Positions 1-8,561 of a stretch of DNA of 10,149 bases are shown piece by piece. A model generated the notes under the pieces. It did no database searches, was not told the origin of the DNA, and worked only from the letters and a program-made list of their open reading frames with translations. The first letter of the stretch is position 1. Each line of letters opens with the position of its first letter. The translations under genes were made by a program, and so were the position numbers. The stretch is from assembly GCA_027596075.1 (NCBI GenBank), contig JADGJC010000683.1, positions 1-10,149 of the forward strand, in the 5' to 3' direction. This stretch comes from Rhizophlyctis rosea (taxonomy: Eukaryota; Chytridiomycota; Chytridiomycetes; Rhizophlyctidales; Rhizophlyctidaceae).

Positions 1-46
1 ATGACCTCTCTTGCCGGTCTTTTATGTCAACCCTACCATGCGTCTT

Positions 47-148
47 CTAAATTGCTCGCCACTTCATTATTCCGCCATATAACCCCTCCACCCAAGCACG
101 ATCCACATCCCCCAAATCCGTCAACTTCATTCTCCCCACACGCCAAAT
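47..148 (-). other. Possible alternative last exon of the CH-RGS gene
   Basis: Behind an AG acceptor (149-150) lies a 34-codon open segment ending in TAG at 47-49. It reads as ordinary protein (..MKLTDLGDVDRAWVEGLY..), unlike the low-complexity tail that precedes it. In the main model the CDS ends at 127 in another frame. I could not find a convincing donor for it, so it may also be a frameshifted remnant of the original C-terminus. Confidence 0.25.
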
Positions 149-2792
149 CTATTCCCATCACCACTACCTACCAACCCCCTAAACTCCCCCAACCCCTCAT
201 CCTCCACATCCATCCCCCCAACATCCCCACCATCCCCAACACCTTCCTTCTCGTGCTCCATCTCCACACCACTTTCCACCCCACTTTCCTTCCCACCCTC
301 CAACCCACTCTCCAACCCACTCTCCACCCCACTCTCCAACTCCATCCCCTCCCCACCCGGACCAACATGATCCCACACTTTCGTAACCGTAACATCTTCC
401 ACCACCCTTCCACCAACTCATCTCATGCACACCCAAAGCCGCGCACGACGGCGACGGCGGCGGCGGCGGCGGAGGCGGAGGCGGTGGAGGCAGCGCGGGG
501 GGTGGAAGACCGGTCAGCGCAGGGGGAGCGAACCACGGCATTGGCGCCGTCGGGGTGTAATACACGAAGGGGGAAGGAAGGTTGAACTCGCTGTAGGATG
601 AGATTATAGAAGCCAAAATTTGATTTTCAAGCCCTACAGCACCGCCACTGAAATGTCCGATAACATTTTGCGCCCCAGCATAGGTAATGGCATCTGTTCC
701 ACGTGGATTAAGCACGATGAGAATGTTGCGTTTTAGATTGATGGAGAGGTCCTTTGCGCGGAGATCGATTATGTCGCCTAGAGGAAACAGCGGTGAGTTC
801 CATCCAAGAGCGCATATCACAACCTTACTCCGAAATAAATCATCCAATGGGAAAAACTTACGGCGCGTCGATTCGTCAACTTCCATCCACTCCTCCCTCC
901 TATGTGCGATCGCCACATCTGTCATCAAGAAGCTACAAACTTCTTCCTGCACAATCTTCACCAAACTAGCACCATCGTCTGCATTGCTTGGTGGATCCCA
1001 AGAGTGGAGGAATCGCGGAGATAAGTGCAGTTTCAAAGGCGCATCGCGTCGAATATATGTACTGAATAGATATTGAGCGAATATGAGACGGTCGTCGGCG
1101 TTGGCGTCCAGGCACGCCCGAAACAACTCCGCCTCCAGCCAAAAGAGGATATCCTCGATGAAGCCGCGATGCAAGCTGAAGATATCATAAGTACTGACAA
1201 CTCCATCAAACGAAAACACTCGGCGGCACACCTTTCGTCAATAAAGTTCATGAATGCTTCCTTGTTTAGGATACGCCAAATCAAAAACTTCTCCACCTCC
1301 TCCACAGCCCACGTCCCATCCTTCGTAACTGCTTGGTCACACAACCAAGCGCAAACTAGTTCGACAGTCGGCTGATCGGTGATTGGTGTGGGCGAGCTTG
1401 TGGGATTCGTGAATCCATCCATTCGGCAGGGTGAGAAGTCATTCACCTTCCCAATCACCTCCTTACCTGTCTCCGCCCCTGATAATGTGGCAGCTGTGGA
1501 AGGAGGCTTCTATTTCCACTCTCCCCAAGTCCGAATTCAATGGCAAGATAGCACAGCATGGAATTGGCAGCGACGGACGAATAATCCCGGGAAACGCAGA
1601 TTGAACTTGCAGGACGACGCCGAGTGGCAGGGGGCAGTCGTTCTTATCAAGATATTCCAGTAACTGCGCGGCGGGGTAGGCACCTAAAGCAGGAGGAAAG
1701 AAAGATGGTTGATGACCAGTTCAAAATCATCCTCTTGCAAAGTGGTTCACGTATCGACCAAGTTACCTTCGCCAAATCCCCAAATGAAGTCATATTTACA
1801 TCCTACAGGAATCGTGATTATTGGAAGGTACTGATCGCATCATTTCACGAACTGGTACATACCACCATACCCAACTTCCTCCAAATCCTGCAGCTCAGAA
1901 TCAACTTCCTCAGCTACGTGCACAAAGGATGGCATGCTCACGCCGCTCTCATCTAATGATTGCTGTATGGCGTCCAGTTGTTCATCTGTCAATGTAAAGC
2001 AATCAGAATCTCTGGATGTCTGAACAAGTATGCTCCACACATGCAAAGTACCAGTGAATCGCAGCTCCCCAACCTTCCTCCCCATATTCGGCAACTCCTT
2101 CTTCTTCGATAACTTGATTCCTTTGCGAACAAGTACATGGCTACAAAATGTATTCGCGCGGGTCTGAATCAATATCCAAAGCACCAACGGATACAAAAAT
2201 ACCAAGCTGGGATTTACCTCAATGCATGTATGCAGTAGATCACTTTCGGGAAGTTTTTCTTTTCGGAAAGATCCGATAACTCGAAGAAGAACCGCTGCGG
2301 AAGTGTCGGCGAGTGTTTCGAGAGCTCAAAATCGTCAGATCCATACCTTAGGCATTCCCACCCTCCGAAGCATCTCGAAAAAGGCGTGAATATAATTCTT
2401 ATGATCAAACATAGAGTTCGTTCGATCCTGCATGTCCACAAGTCATCAAAGGCATCTCATTTCCTACACTCATCGCCAAAGGCGCAAACCCCCACCTTCA
2501 ATTTCCGCTTCACTACATCCGGGTGGAACTTCTCCGCCAACTGCGCCAACACAATTCCACTCCGTAATTCGTCATCCAGTTCGTGAATTGGTCTTCTCAT
2601 TCTTTTATTGATGCACTCCTCAATCCATTCTTTTGCTTCATCGATATGGCAGAGATATTCGTAAGCTTCTTGTTGGGCGGGGGGGACGGAGACGGATGGC
2701 ACGCCTTGACGTTCGAAAACATGAGTTGCCCCCACGATTGGTATTGGACATAATGGGACATTAACGAATGCTCCACCTCCACCACTCGCCAT
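127..2792 (-). CDS. CH-domain (IQGAP/Rng2-type) plus RGS-domain protein, 11 exons
   Basis: Hand-spliced model, all phases consistent: exons 2792-2496, 2427-2347, 2294-2218, 2140-2052, 1985-1863, 1802-1767, 1642-1467, 1371-1232, 1175-862, 777-447, 406-127; about 647 residues. Residues ~43-180 match the CH domain of fungal IQGAPs: YEYLCHIDEAKEWIE, then LSDLSEKKNFPKVIYCIHAL, then GRKVGELRFTDEQL. Such CH domains bind F-actin. Residues ~320-440 match an RGS box: FMNFIDES, ILFWLEAELFRA, APLKLHLS and a final VQEEVCSFLMTD helix; RGS domains speed GTP hydrolysis by G-alpha. A ~110-residue stretch I do not recognise follows, then poly-proline (~537-553) and an ESGV/ESGL tail. IQ motifs and the Ras-GAP-like domain of normal IQGAPs (well over 1,000 residues) are absent. 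Weakest joins: the acceptor at 1643 (another at 1684 gives a frame that stops before the RGS part) and the 40-base intron 407-446. It could instead be two genes, the second starting at an ATG in exon 7. The ATG at 2792 is the first in-frame one, but exon-like sequence continues upstream. Confidence 0.6.
262..345 (-). repeat. 12-bp tandem repeat encoding ESG(V/L) units
   Basis: Seven imperfect 12-base units, best seen as CTCCAACCCACT on the plus strand at 298-309 and 310-321, with degraded copies on both sides. Read on the minus strand they encode repeated Glu-Ser-Gly-Val/Leu blocks within the low-complexity C-terminal tail of the CH-RGS protein. Because 12 is a multiple of three, copy-number change would not break the frame. 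Confidence 0.7.
446..510 (-). repeat. GC-rich triplet tract encoding poly-proline
   Basis: Runs of CCG/CCT/CCA triplets on the minus strand encode about 13 consecutive prolines, followed by SPS. Poly-proline of this kind is a typical ligand for SH3 domains or profilin, which would suit an actin-linked protein; that role is inference. The tract is prone to slippage, and the reading frame changes right after it, explained here by a 40-base intron (407-446) but possibly by an indel. Confidence 0.6.
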
Positions 2793-2896
2793 CCCACCAC
2801 AAGATGCACCAAAGCTTATATAGCTGTTCAAGTCATCATAATTAATGAAGCGCGTTCCGTCGAATGTTCAGCAATGCCCAAACCAGTGGAGCGTAC

Positions 2897-3593
2897 CTCA
2901 ACACACCCTGCACACCCTCCTTGGCGGCACCGTCATAAATGTCTACATTTCGCAGCAAGTCGATGAGAATCCCGCTGAAAGTCCATTTCGTTTAGATCCC
3001 ACACTCACCAAAATCGTATCCTTGAAGATAACTGCGGTATATGTCGAGTTTACGTTCTAGTTCATGGACAGGGAGCGCGCCTGGCAAAATTAGGATCCGC
3101 GGACGACGCCTGATGCTCTGCAAACATAATGCGTCAATCGATCAATATCATATGGCAGCCAATCGAACTGTGGTGCCTCACATTGTAGTTCGTGACTCTA
3201 CGGGAATCCCATTCTCTTAGATCGAAGTTCCGCAGATTGCCGATCTTGCGGCAACAAGATTGCTGGTGGCAAAACAGTTATAACAACCAAAAGTCCTGAG
3301 CGGACTCAAAAATCGCAAAGCATACCTTGTATTCCTGACTTGCCCGATACCGCCGACAATTGAGGATGTACATACCCACCATCCCCATCAGGAACCAGAC
3401 CCACACCCATCTCATCCGCATCCCGATTCTTAGTACCCCGGCAGAAGTTACATATGCCCTTCTTTTCCGTTTGTATGATAGTTTGCCGTTTCAACTTCTC
3501 TGACCGCTGCCGACTTCGACGCGACTGTGAGAATACATCAGTATTGACGAATGCTGTCAGCATCATGTCTTGACCAGATGGACTTTACTTACT
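2897..3593 (-). other. Exon-like open segments, unassigned
   Basis: Several minus-strand pieces look like exons but do not form one clean gene. Piece 3524-3326 (66 codons, basic start, one CxxC in ICNFCRGTKNR) lies between a good acceptor and a GTATGC donor. Piece ~3120-3009 (..RPRILILPGALPVHELE..) is open but its 34-base link to the next piece is too short and in the wrong phase. Piece 2974-2897 (GILIDLLRNVDIYDGAAKEG..) joins in phase across a 73-base intron (2824-2896) to the first CH exon, so it may be an upstream exon of the CH-RGS gene. I recognise no family. Either a small gene with a frameshift lies here, or these are 5' exons of the CH-RGS gene and a 3' tail of the kinase next door. 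Confidence 0.35.
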
Positions 3594-3669
3594 TTCTTTG
3601 ATCCACTACCACTCTTCTCTTCCACTTCCTTCTTGATGTCCCGCTTCCTTTTCCCACGTTCATGTCCTC

Positions 3670-4925
3670 TTAAACAATCTTCCCCTCCCGCAAGACCTTC
3701 GCCCTCCTCCTCAACTGCTCCAACCCAATCGTATTCCAATCAAAAACATATCCTTTCTCCTCCATGACTGTCCAAAACAACTCTCTCAAATATTCGTAAT
3801 CTGGTTCCTGCTCAAAGTCTAACGATCGAATGTGGTGGAAGTAGGAGAGGAACTGAGAAGGAAAGCCACTACCATCGACAAATTTAGCCATGTGATGCCA
3901 AAATGTTATCTAACGTGAACTTACGCGCATAAGAGTTCGTCAGTACACTCAAGCTTTCCTTGAGAACTATGTACTAGTGCAAAATTGCCGGCATTATCGG
4001 CGGGGTCCAACCAAGGAAACGTGCCCCGTAACAATCTCATGATTAAATAGCCCAAGCACTCGACATCATCGCGGCGACTTTGCTCTGAAGTGCGATGAAT
4101 TGTGATCAATCAACTTTTGACAATGGACCATAATGAGGGTACCTTGCTTTCGGTGCGTGCGCTTGCTCATGTACAAGAATGTTCCCGCCAAGGGCACATT
4201 CTTTCCATCCGGAATGTGCTCTCCCGTCGCGGCATCACGATATCGTTTGGCGATACCAAAGTCTATTAGATATGTCTGATTTGAATAATTGCCGGTGCCG
4301 ATCATGACGTTGTGAGGTTTCAAATCCCTATGAATATATCCGTTTTGATGGACGCGTTCTAAACGAGACAGCTTGGATCAAGAAGATGAGTATCGTTAGG
4401 TCGCGCACGTTCTCAGTGACAGGATTGAGTTCTAGTTTTCATACCAGTTCGATGGCGAGCATGAGTATTGTTCGCAATGAGAATTTGCGGCCCATGAAGT
4501 TATAGAGATCTTCTAGACTCGGCCCAAGTAGTTCCATAACCATGCAGTGATATCCCCACACAGTACCGGACCACAAAACACGCACGATGCCGCCTGGCGA
4601 GACAGTTCAGCTCGCTCCTCAAATGGTTTCCCGGCAACTGCCTTTATCAAACACACCTCCCAGTTTCAGTTCACGATACACCTTCGCTTCCGGAAGAACT
4701 GACTGGTTCCGTTCAACCTTAATCGCCACTTCCTCACCATTCACGACATTGACTCCTGAGGATCTCACATCAATTAGACAACCCTCACACTAACGGAGCG
4801 TCCGCGGACGGACAACGTCCAGCAAAACACTAACCTGCACAAACAATACCATACCCTCCCCGCCCCAAGATAGCCCCCACCCTATACTTTCCGCCAATGC
4901 GCAGACCAACTAAGGGATGTGACAT
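3670..4925 (-). CDS. Casein kinase 1-like Ser/Thr protein kinase, 6 exons, complete
   Basis: Exons 4925-4835, 4755-4657, 4593-4445, 4371-4143, 4084-3925 and 3868-3670 join in phase to 308 residues, close to a bare CK1 catalytic domain. Visible motifs: glycine loop GRGGYG (21-26), VAIK with Lys43, [10 protein letters not shown] hinge region, catalytic loop HRDLKPHN (127-134, Asp129), DFG (150-152), QSRRDD (191-196), then LLRGTFPW and the CK1 end signature PDYEYLRELF..YVFDWN. Catalytic residues are all present, so it should be active. The CK1 SIN motif of the activation segment (usually YASINTHLG) reads YMSKRTHRK, which may alter substrate choice. Introns are 56-79 bases. Start: ATG 4925, giving MSHPL, the same N-terminus as the paralogue at 9353. 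The stop at 3670 may result from a frameshift, since another frame stays open beyond it. It is a divergent CK1-like kinase rather than the standard Hrr25/CK1-delta orthologue. Confidence 0.87.
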
Positions 4926-5073
4926 TGCTGCATATATCAATCACTAACATTGCAGAGTTCGGCGGTTAGGCAAGTCCACGTTCTATGAGCAGCACGCAGA
5001 CTTGGGCAGTGCAGTTGAGTAAACTCACAGATCTATGTGCCCGGATGCAAGGTGAGTAGTGAATGCTTTTCGT

Positions 5074-5426
5074 CTAGAAGTGACTGACTTGAACTACAAG
5101 TCCTGTAAATGCAAAAATGCAGGTGTGAGCAACTCCGCTCCACTATGATATTTCTCCAAATATGCGTATTGACGTACCAGGAGGCAAAGATTGCCGGAGC
5201 TTCTCGGCCTTCTCTGCGTCCGCGACGGTGAAGGTGTACAAGTTCTTGGATCAACGGACGTTGAACTTGTATTGGCTGCCGTTCTTCTTGATCTTGACGG
5301 CTGAGGTTGGAGGGACGGTTGGGTAATGGCGAAAGGGGTCGGACGGGTGAGCGAGTATGACTTACACTTAGCGTCCTTGCGGCGCGCCGTGAGCAAAAAC
5401 TCCTTGATCTCTTGCACCTGCTTTAG
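5074..5426 (-). pseudogene. RPL38: 60S ribosomal protein L38 copy with in-frame stop
   Basis: Exons ~5426-5366, 5300-5178 and 5102-5074 spell the L38 family: [56 protein letters not shown]38 is a small (~70-80 residue) protein of the large ribosomal subunit. Both introns (65 and 75 bases) are intact and in phase, so this is a genomic rather than a reverse-transcribed copy. Defects: TGA at 5251-5253 replaces the conserved Cys of the usual KVRCS motif; the nearby KFKVR reads KFNVR; no exon starting ATG-CCN is visible up to 5940. The end reads GLVVQVSHF then TAG. The exon is also open upstream in the same frame to about 5654, probably by chance. A normal copy is presumably elsewhere in the genome. 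A sequencing error at one base could restore the codon, but the missing start argues for a pseudogene. Confidence 0.75.
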
Positions 5427-5691
5427 CTGTGTAGATGCTGACGGGCGAGCTTCGACTTCTGACAGACAGAAAGGAAGACTAGCAGTGGTCGAAAGATTCA
5501 CGAGCTTTGAAAACGAAAACTGCACATGTGAGAGACAGAAACAGATTGTTACCCAAAAAATAACTCTTTGGGCCACACCCGACACTGCCATCATGATTCT
5601 GATCACGATTTGGTGGCGGATGGCTTGCGTGTCCATCCACGCGGACATGGACACCCATTACTGCCCAGTAAAGATAAATTGGGGTCTTGAG

Positions 5692-5944
5692 AGGTCACGT
5701 GGTATCAATATCCCACTGCCAGATATTGCTTGCCAGCTGTGATTGCAGGGTCCACTGGTGATTGCACCCAGGCACCCAATGGCGCGTATGGTGGCTTGGG
5801 TTAGCAAATCACATCTGAATTAGGCAATAATTGGCACAGTTGCTGTGGAATCACAGTTGGACCTGCAATCACGGATGGACACTGACCCACAGTCACTCTG
5901 ATCGCCCTGTGACACCCAGCCACCAAATCACACTCCTATAAAAG
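5692..5944 (+). promoter_or_regulatory. Promoter-like block: AATCAC cluster, inverted repeat, TATA box
   Basis: Six copies of AATCAC or its complement GTGATT lie within 200 bases (5739, 5758, 5807, 5849, 5867, 5926). The first two and the fourth/fifth form an imperfect inverted repeat (about 5737-5766 against 5846-5877, sharing CCTGCAATCAC). A CACGTG box is at 5696-5701. TATAAAAG at 5937-5944 is followed by a long CT-rich run, the usual layout of a strong fungal core promoter facing right. It could drive the small plus-strand gene that follows, and, in the other direction, the L38 copy. Confidence 0.5.
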
Positions 5945-6025
5945 ACACACCATCCATCACACTGGTCAACCCTTCTTTGTCCCGCTCTCCTCTTTCCCCG
6001 CTCTTCATTCGACACCACTCTCGAC

Positions 6026-6129
6026 ATGCAAATTCGACTTCACATTCCACATGCAACTTCGACTTCACTCTTCGCATGCAACTTCGACTTCGCATGCAAC
6101 TCCGACTTCGCATGCAACTCCGACTTCGC
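6026..6129 (+). repeat. Minisatellite, unit ATGCAACTTCGACTTCGC
   Basis: Five adjacent units: two of 25 bases (6026, 6051) followed by three of about 18 bases (6076, 6094, 6112), each starting ATGCAA and carrying a CGACTTC core. Unit 4 and the first 18 bases of unit 5 are identical. A degraded CGACTTC core continues to about 6150. Every unit contains an ATG, so the array offers several start codons in different frames. Confidence 0.85.
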
Positions 6130-6526
6130 TCTCAATTCCCGACTTCGACTTTAGCAACAAGATGGGTCCGATTCTCCTTCGCCTCGGCAATTCACTCAAG
6201 CTAAGTATCCCGTCCCTTGTTTTATTTCTCCAAGGGCTTTTGGGGGGACATATGGATTGGACGAGGGGAAGTCTAGTGCTCTGCCACCCCACCATGTGGG
6301 GCTAAGTGCGTATATCATTGCAGAGGACGCGGTCCTGCCTTCGGATGATCCAAGATGGTAGAAGCAGACGTGCACATTCTGGACCAGGGGTAGATACTTA
6401 GATAGTACGAGGGGACATACCGAAGTGAAGCTCCACCAACCAGTTCAAGAACAGATACTAACAACCCTTTTGCATTCCAGCCTTAGGAACCTCTCGCAAG
6501 CGTCCTGGGCACGACTAATCAAATAA
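6051..6526 (+). CDS. Possible small spliced gene, 77 residues, function unknown
   Basis: Model: exons 6051-6204, 6324-6357, 6481-6526, open and phase-consistent. The best evidence is the second intron's 3' end: TACTAAC at 6456-6462, a pyrimidine stretch and CAG at 6480, an almost ideal fungal intron end. A TATA box and CT-rich leader lie upstream at 5937-6000. The predicted peptide begins with repeat-derived residues (SHATPTSHATPTS), then MGPILLRLGNSL and ends QASWARLIK. I recognise no family. The first donor (GTATCC at 6205) is weak, and donors at 6390 or 6405 could replace 6358. It may equally be a spliced non-coding RNA or part of a mobile-element LTR. Confidence 0.25.
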
Positions 6527-6744
6527 CTGCACCCTGGAAAGTGGAAATCAGAGCAAAGCGACCGTAATACTCGGTGGCCACTTCGGTGGACAACTCTAAA
6601 CTGTATATACATATGAACTTCTACTCAATACATATATCTTCTACAACATATTGAACACTTGCATCATATTACAAAGACCGTTGTCGTGAACACTAGTATA
6701 GTTGTGTACATTGCATATGGACGGAAGGCGCTCATTCATGATTG
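6527..6744 (+). other. AT-rich non-coding stretch, possible 3' end region
   Basis: No gene is seen. The part 6600-6660 is rich in TATATACATATG and CAATACATATATC, which resemble the efficiency and positioning elements of fungal polyadenylation sites. It would fit as the 3' end of the spliced transcript entering from the left. Confidence 0.3.
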
Positions 6745-6915
6745 TCAGACACATGTGCGTGCTTCTCGTTGTTTTGGAGCAGAATGCCATTCAACAGTTG
6801 ATGGATGCATCGTCGTAACCCACATACCCGCAACACTTCCTTCCGTAAATGTTGTGATATCCAATTTATTGTCGTAGATCACATATCCACCATTATAATG
6901 AGAAGCTGCAGCCAT
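6745..6915 (-). CDS. Possible small protein, 56 residues, unknown
   Basis: The frame from ATG 6915 to TGA 6745 encodes a peptide of normal composition (NGGYVIYDNKLDITTFTEG..). A well-formed intron (GTAAGT at 6983 to CAG, 6919-6983, 65 bases) ends just before the ATG and would lie in the 5' leader; upstream in the same frame there is a stop. A GTATGT inside the frame might be a further donor. No signal peptide, membrane segment or known motif is visible. It may be one exon of a larger decayed gene. Confidence 0.2.
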   Translation of the reverse strand: MAAASHYNGGYVIYDNKLDITTFTEGSVAGMWVTTMHPSTVEWHSAPKQREARTCV

Positions 6916-6983
6916 CCACTGTCTTGTAGGCGACAATAGCACTATCCAAGGTATAATTAACATTAACTCAACGAGAAACTTAC

Positions 6984-8281
6984 CCCTTAAAGCCCTGCGT
7001 GTGCGTCCTCTGTGGCCACACCATCGTGATTCCTCACTTTACCCCGAAGATCCTCAAGATTGCTCCATCTCCTAACCATCCGGGTCCATTGCCGCACGTG
7101 CAAGACTCGCTTGTTCTAGTCATGTCCAACATGCGGCATGTAAGCTTGCCGATGGTGCGGATACTTTTCCCATGGGTTGTCTTCACACGCCCCTAACAGC
7201 GATTCAGTCGGCGGGATGGTTGCTGCGTCCTACAGAGGTTGATGCAGTTGGATGTATCTGCGAGAATCCGTCGCCAGCAACCATATGTCTCTAGGCATTA
7301 CGTGCCCTTGTCCGGCAGTTGCGCGGTATTGTTATGGGTGTCAGAAGTGTATGCGGGCCGACAAAACAAGTAGTTTATACGTTCGGATTCGGGGGTTTTG
7401 GTGATCTATTGAAAAAGCTGAAAAATCGGGCCCTGTCAGTTGCAAGCTTTTGTAACTGATTGCGGATACTGCGGAAACTTCGCAAAAGAGGTTTCTTTCG
7501 TCCAGACATACCTCGCAGTGATATCAAGGAAAAAGGACTCACAGACACTTCTACGAACTCGCAAACCCAGAAAGAACGTTACAGCCCACGCAGACGAGTA
7601 TGGCTGGCGTACGACCCGCCATTTGCCGCAGAATATAGTGTGCCGTTCGAACTTCGAAATAATGATTGGGAAGATGTTGAAGTAGTGGGATGTTGCGTCC
7701 GGTTGTCATAGATGGTTCTGTGAGCGAATTTGAGCACAACGAGTCTGGTGATTAGCTGCTTTCTCCATAAGTCCGAACAACCAATGTAGCACTGCCGTTC
7801 TCAAGCTCTCTAAGGCTCATGATTCGAAGTCACACATCAAGACACGACTTACAAACTCGTCGTCCGGTCAAGGGACCATTTTACGGCCCGCTGACTACCA
7901 CTGCTATTATCAACAAGAGAGTCTAGTATCAGGCAGTTGTGGGAAGGGCCGAAGACGCGGCTCCACTTTTATAACTAGTATGCGAACCTATACATATGAG
8001 GCGGATAAGTAAACGCCGGTGCGAACGGCCTCCTGCTTCCTCACCTTACTAGACAGGTGAATGACCGCTTCAAAGTCTACAAGAAGATCGTTATGAGAAC
8101 CGCGCAAAACTTTTGAAGGCCTCGGAGAGGTGGGGCTGATAAAGTGACTCTGGTAAGGTGACCCAATTGGATATCATCAACTCCTACTGGCCACAGTTTT
8201 GCTAAGACGGGGGCAAAATCGCCACATGGACCGCGGTTTTACCTGTTTCGTGTGATGTCACCCTGACCCATTGTTTCTGTC
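6984..8281. other. No defensible gene; scattered short open segments
   Basis: I see no protein family here. Weak items: a plus-strand open segment at about 7530-7711 (..RRRVWLAYDPPFAAEYSVPF..) of normal composition; a minus-strand TATAAAAG at about 7967-7974; isolated donor-like GTATGT (minus, 7511) and GTAAGT (minus, ~7852); and a possible relic of a kinase exon at 8152-8188. No joined model covers more than one of these. The stretch may hold a decayed gene. Confidence 0.3.
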
Positions 8282-8561
8282 TCAGTAGTCAGGCGCTCCA
8301 GTCAGACGTGCAGTGATGTTTTTTGAGGCCTTCATCACTTTCATTCGCCTTTCTGGCAACAACGCAAGAAGCTCCCTTCTACCTTTCGCAGTGCGTAAGC
8401 TCGTAAAATAAGCCAGGTATGTGCTACCCACAGGCGATATGGTTTGGTTATGAGGTTGAACTGGAGTCGTTGTCACGTCAGTTGCGCACCCCTTTCGCTC
8501 ACGTAGCATACTGATACTGACTGCCGTCTCGCCATACCAACAGCGCCGAACCCCAAACCCT

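Noticed and set aside
1..585. Long plus-strand open frame of 194 codons
   Set aside because: Pro/Thr/His-rich shadow of a low-complexity C-rich repeat region; the minus strand carries the spliced gene.
5251..5253. TGA as recoded amino acid (selenocysteine or altered code)
   Set aside because: The other coding regions need no TGA recoding, no selenocysteine element is visible, and L38 also lacks its start exon here.
5094..5654. Continuous 186-codon minus frame as one protein
   Set aside because: It fuses an L38 exon with intron sequence and with upstream DNA of no coding character; the spliced L38 reading explains it better.
5928..6113. Minus-strand frame with repeated RSRSCM residues
   Set aside because: It is only the reverse reading of the minisatellite.
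6287..6301. Hairpin CCCCAC-CAT-GTGGGG as a terminator
   Set aside because: Short palindrome without a T-tract, in a eukaryotic context; no support for a function.
5844..6656. Solo LTR (TGTGGAATCAC.. to ..GAACA, flanks GTTGC/CTTGC) containing the TATA box
   Set aside because: Terminal inverted bases are minimal, the flanking repeat mismatches at one of five bases, and no primer-binding site or retroelement gene follows.
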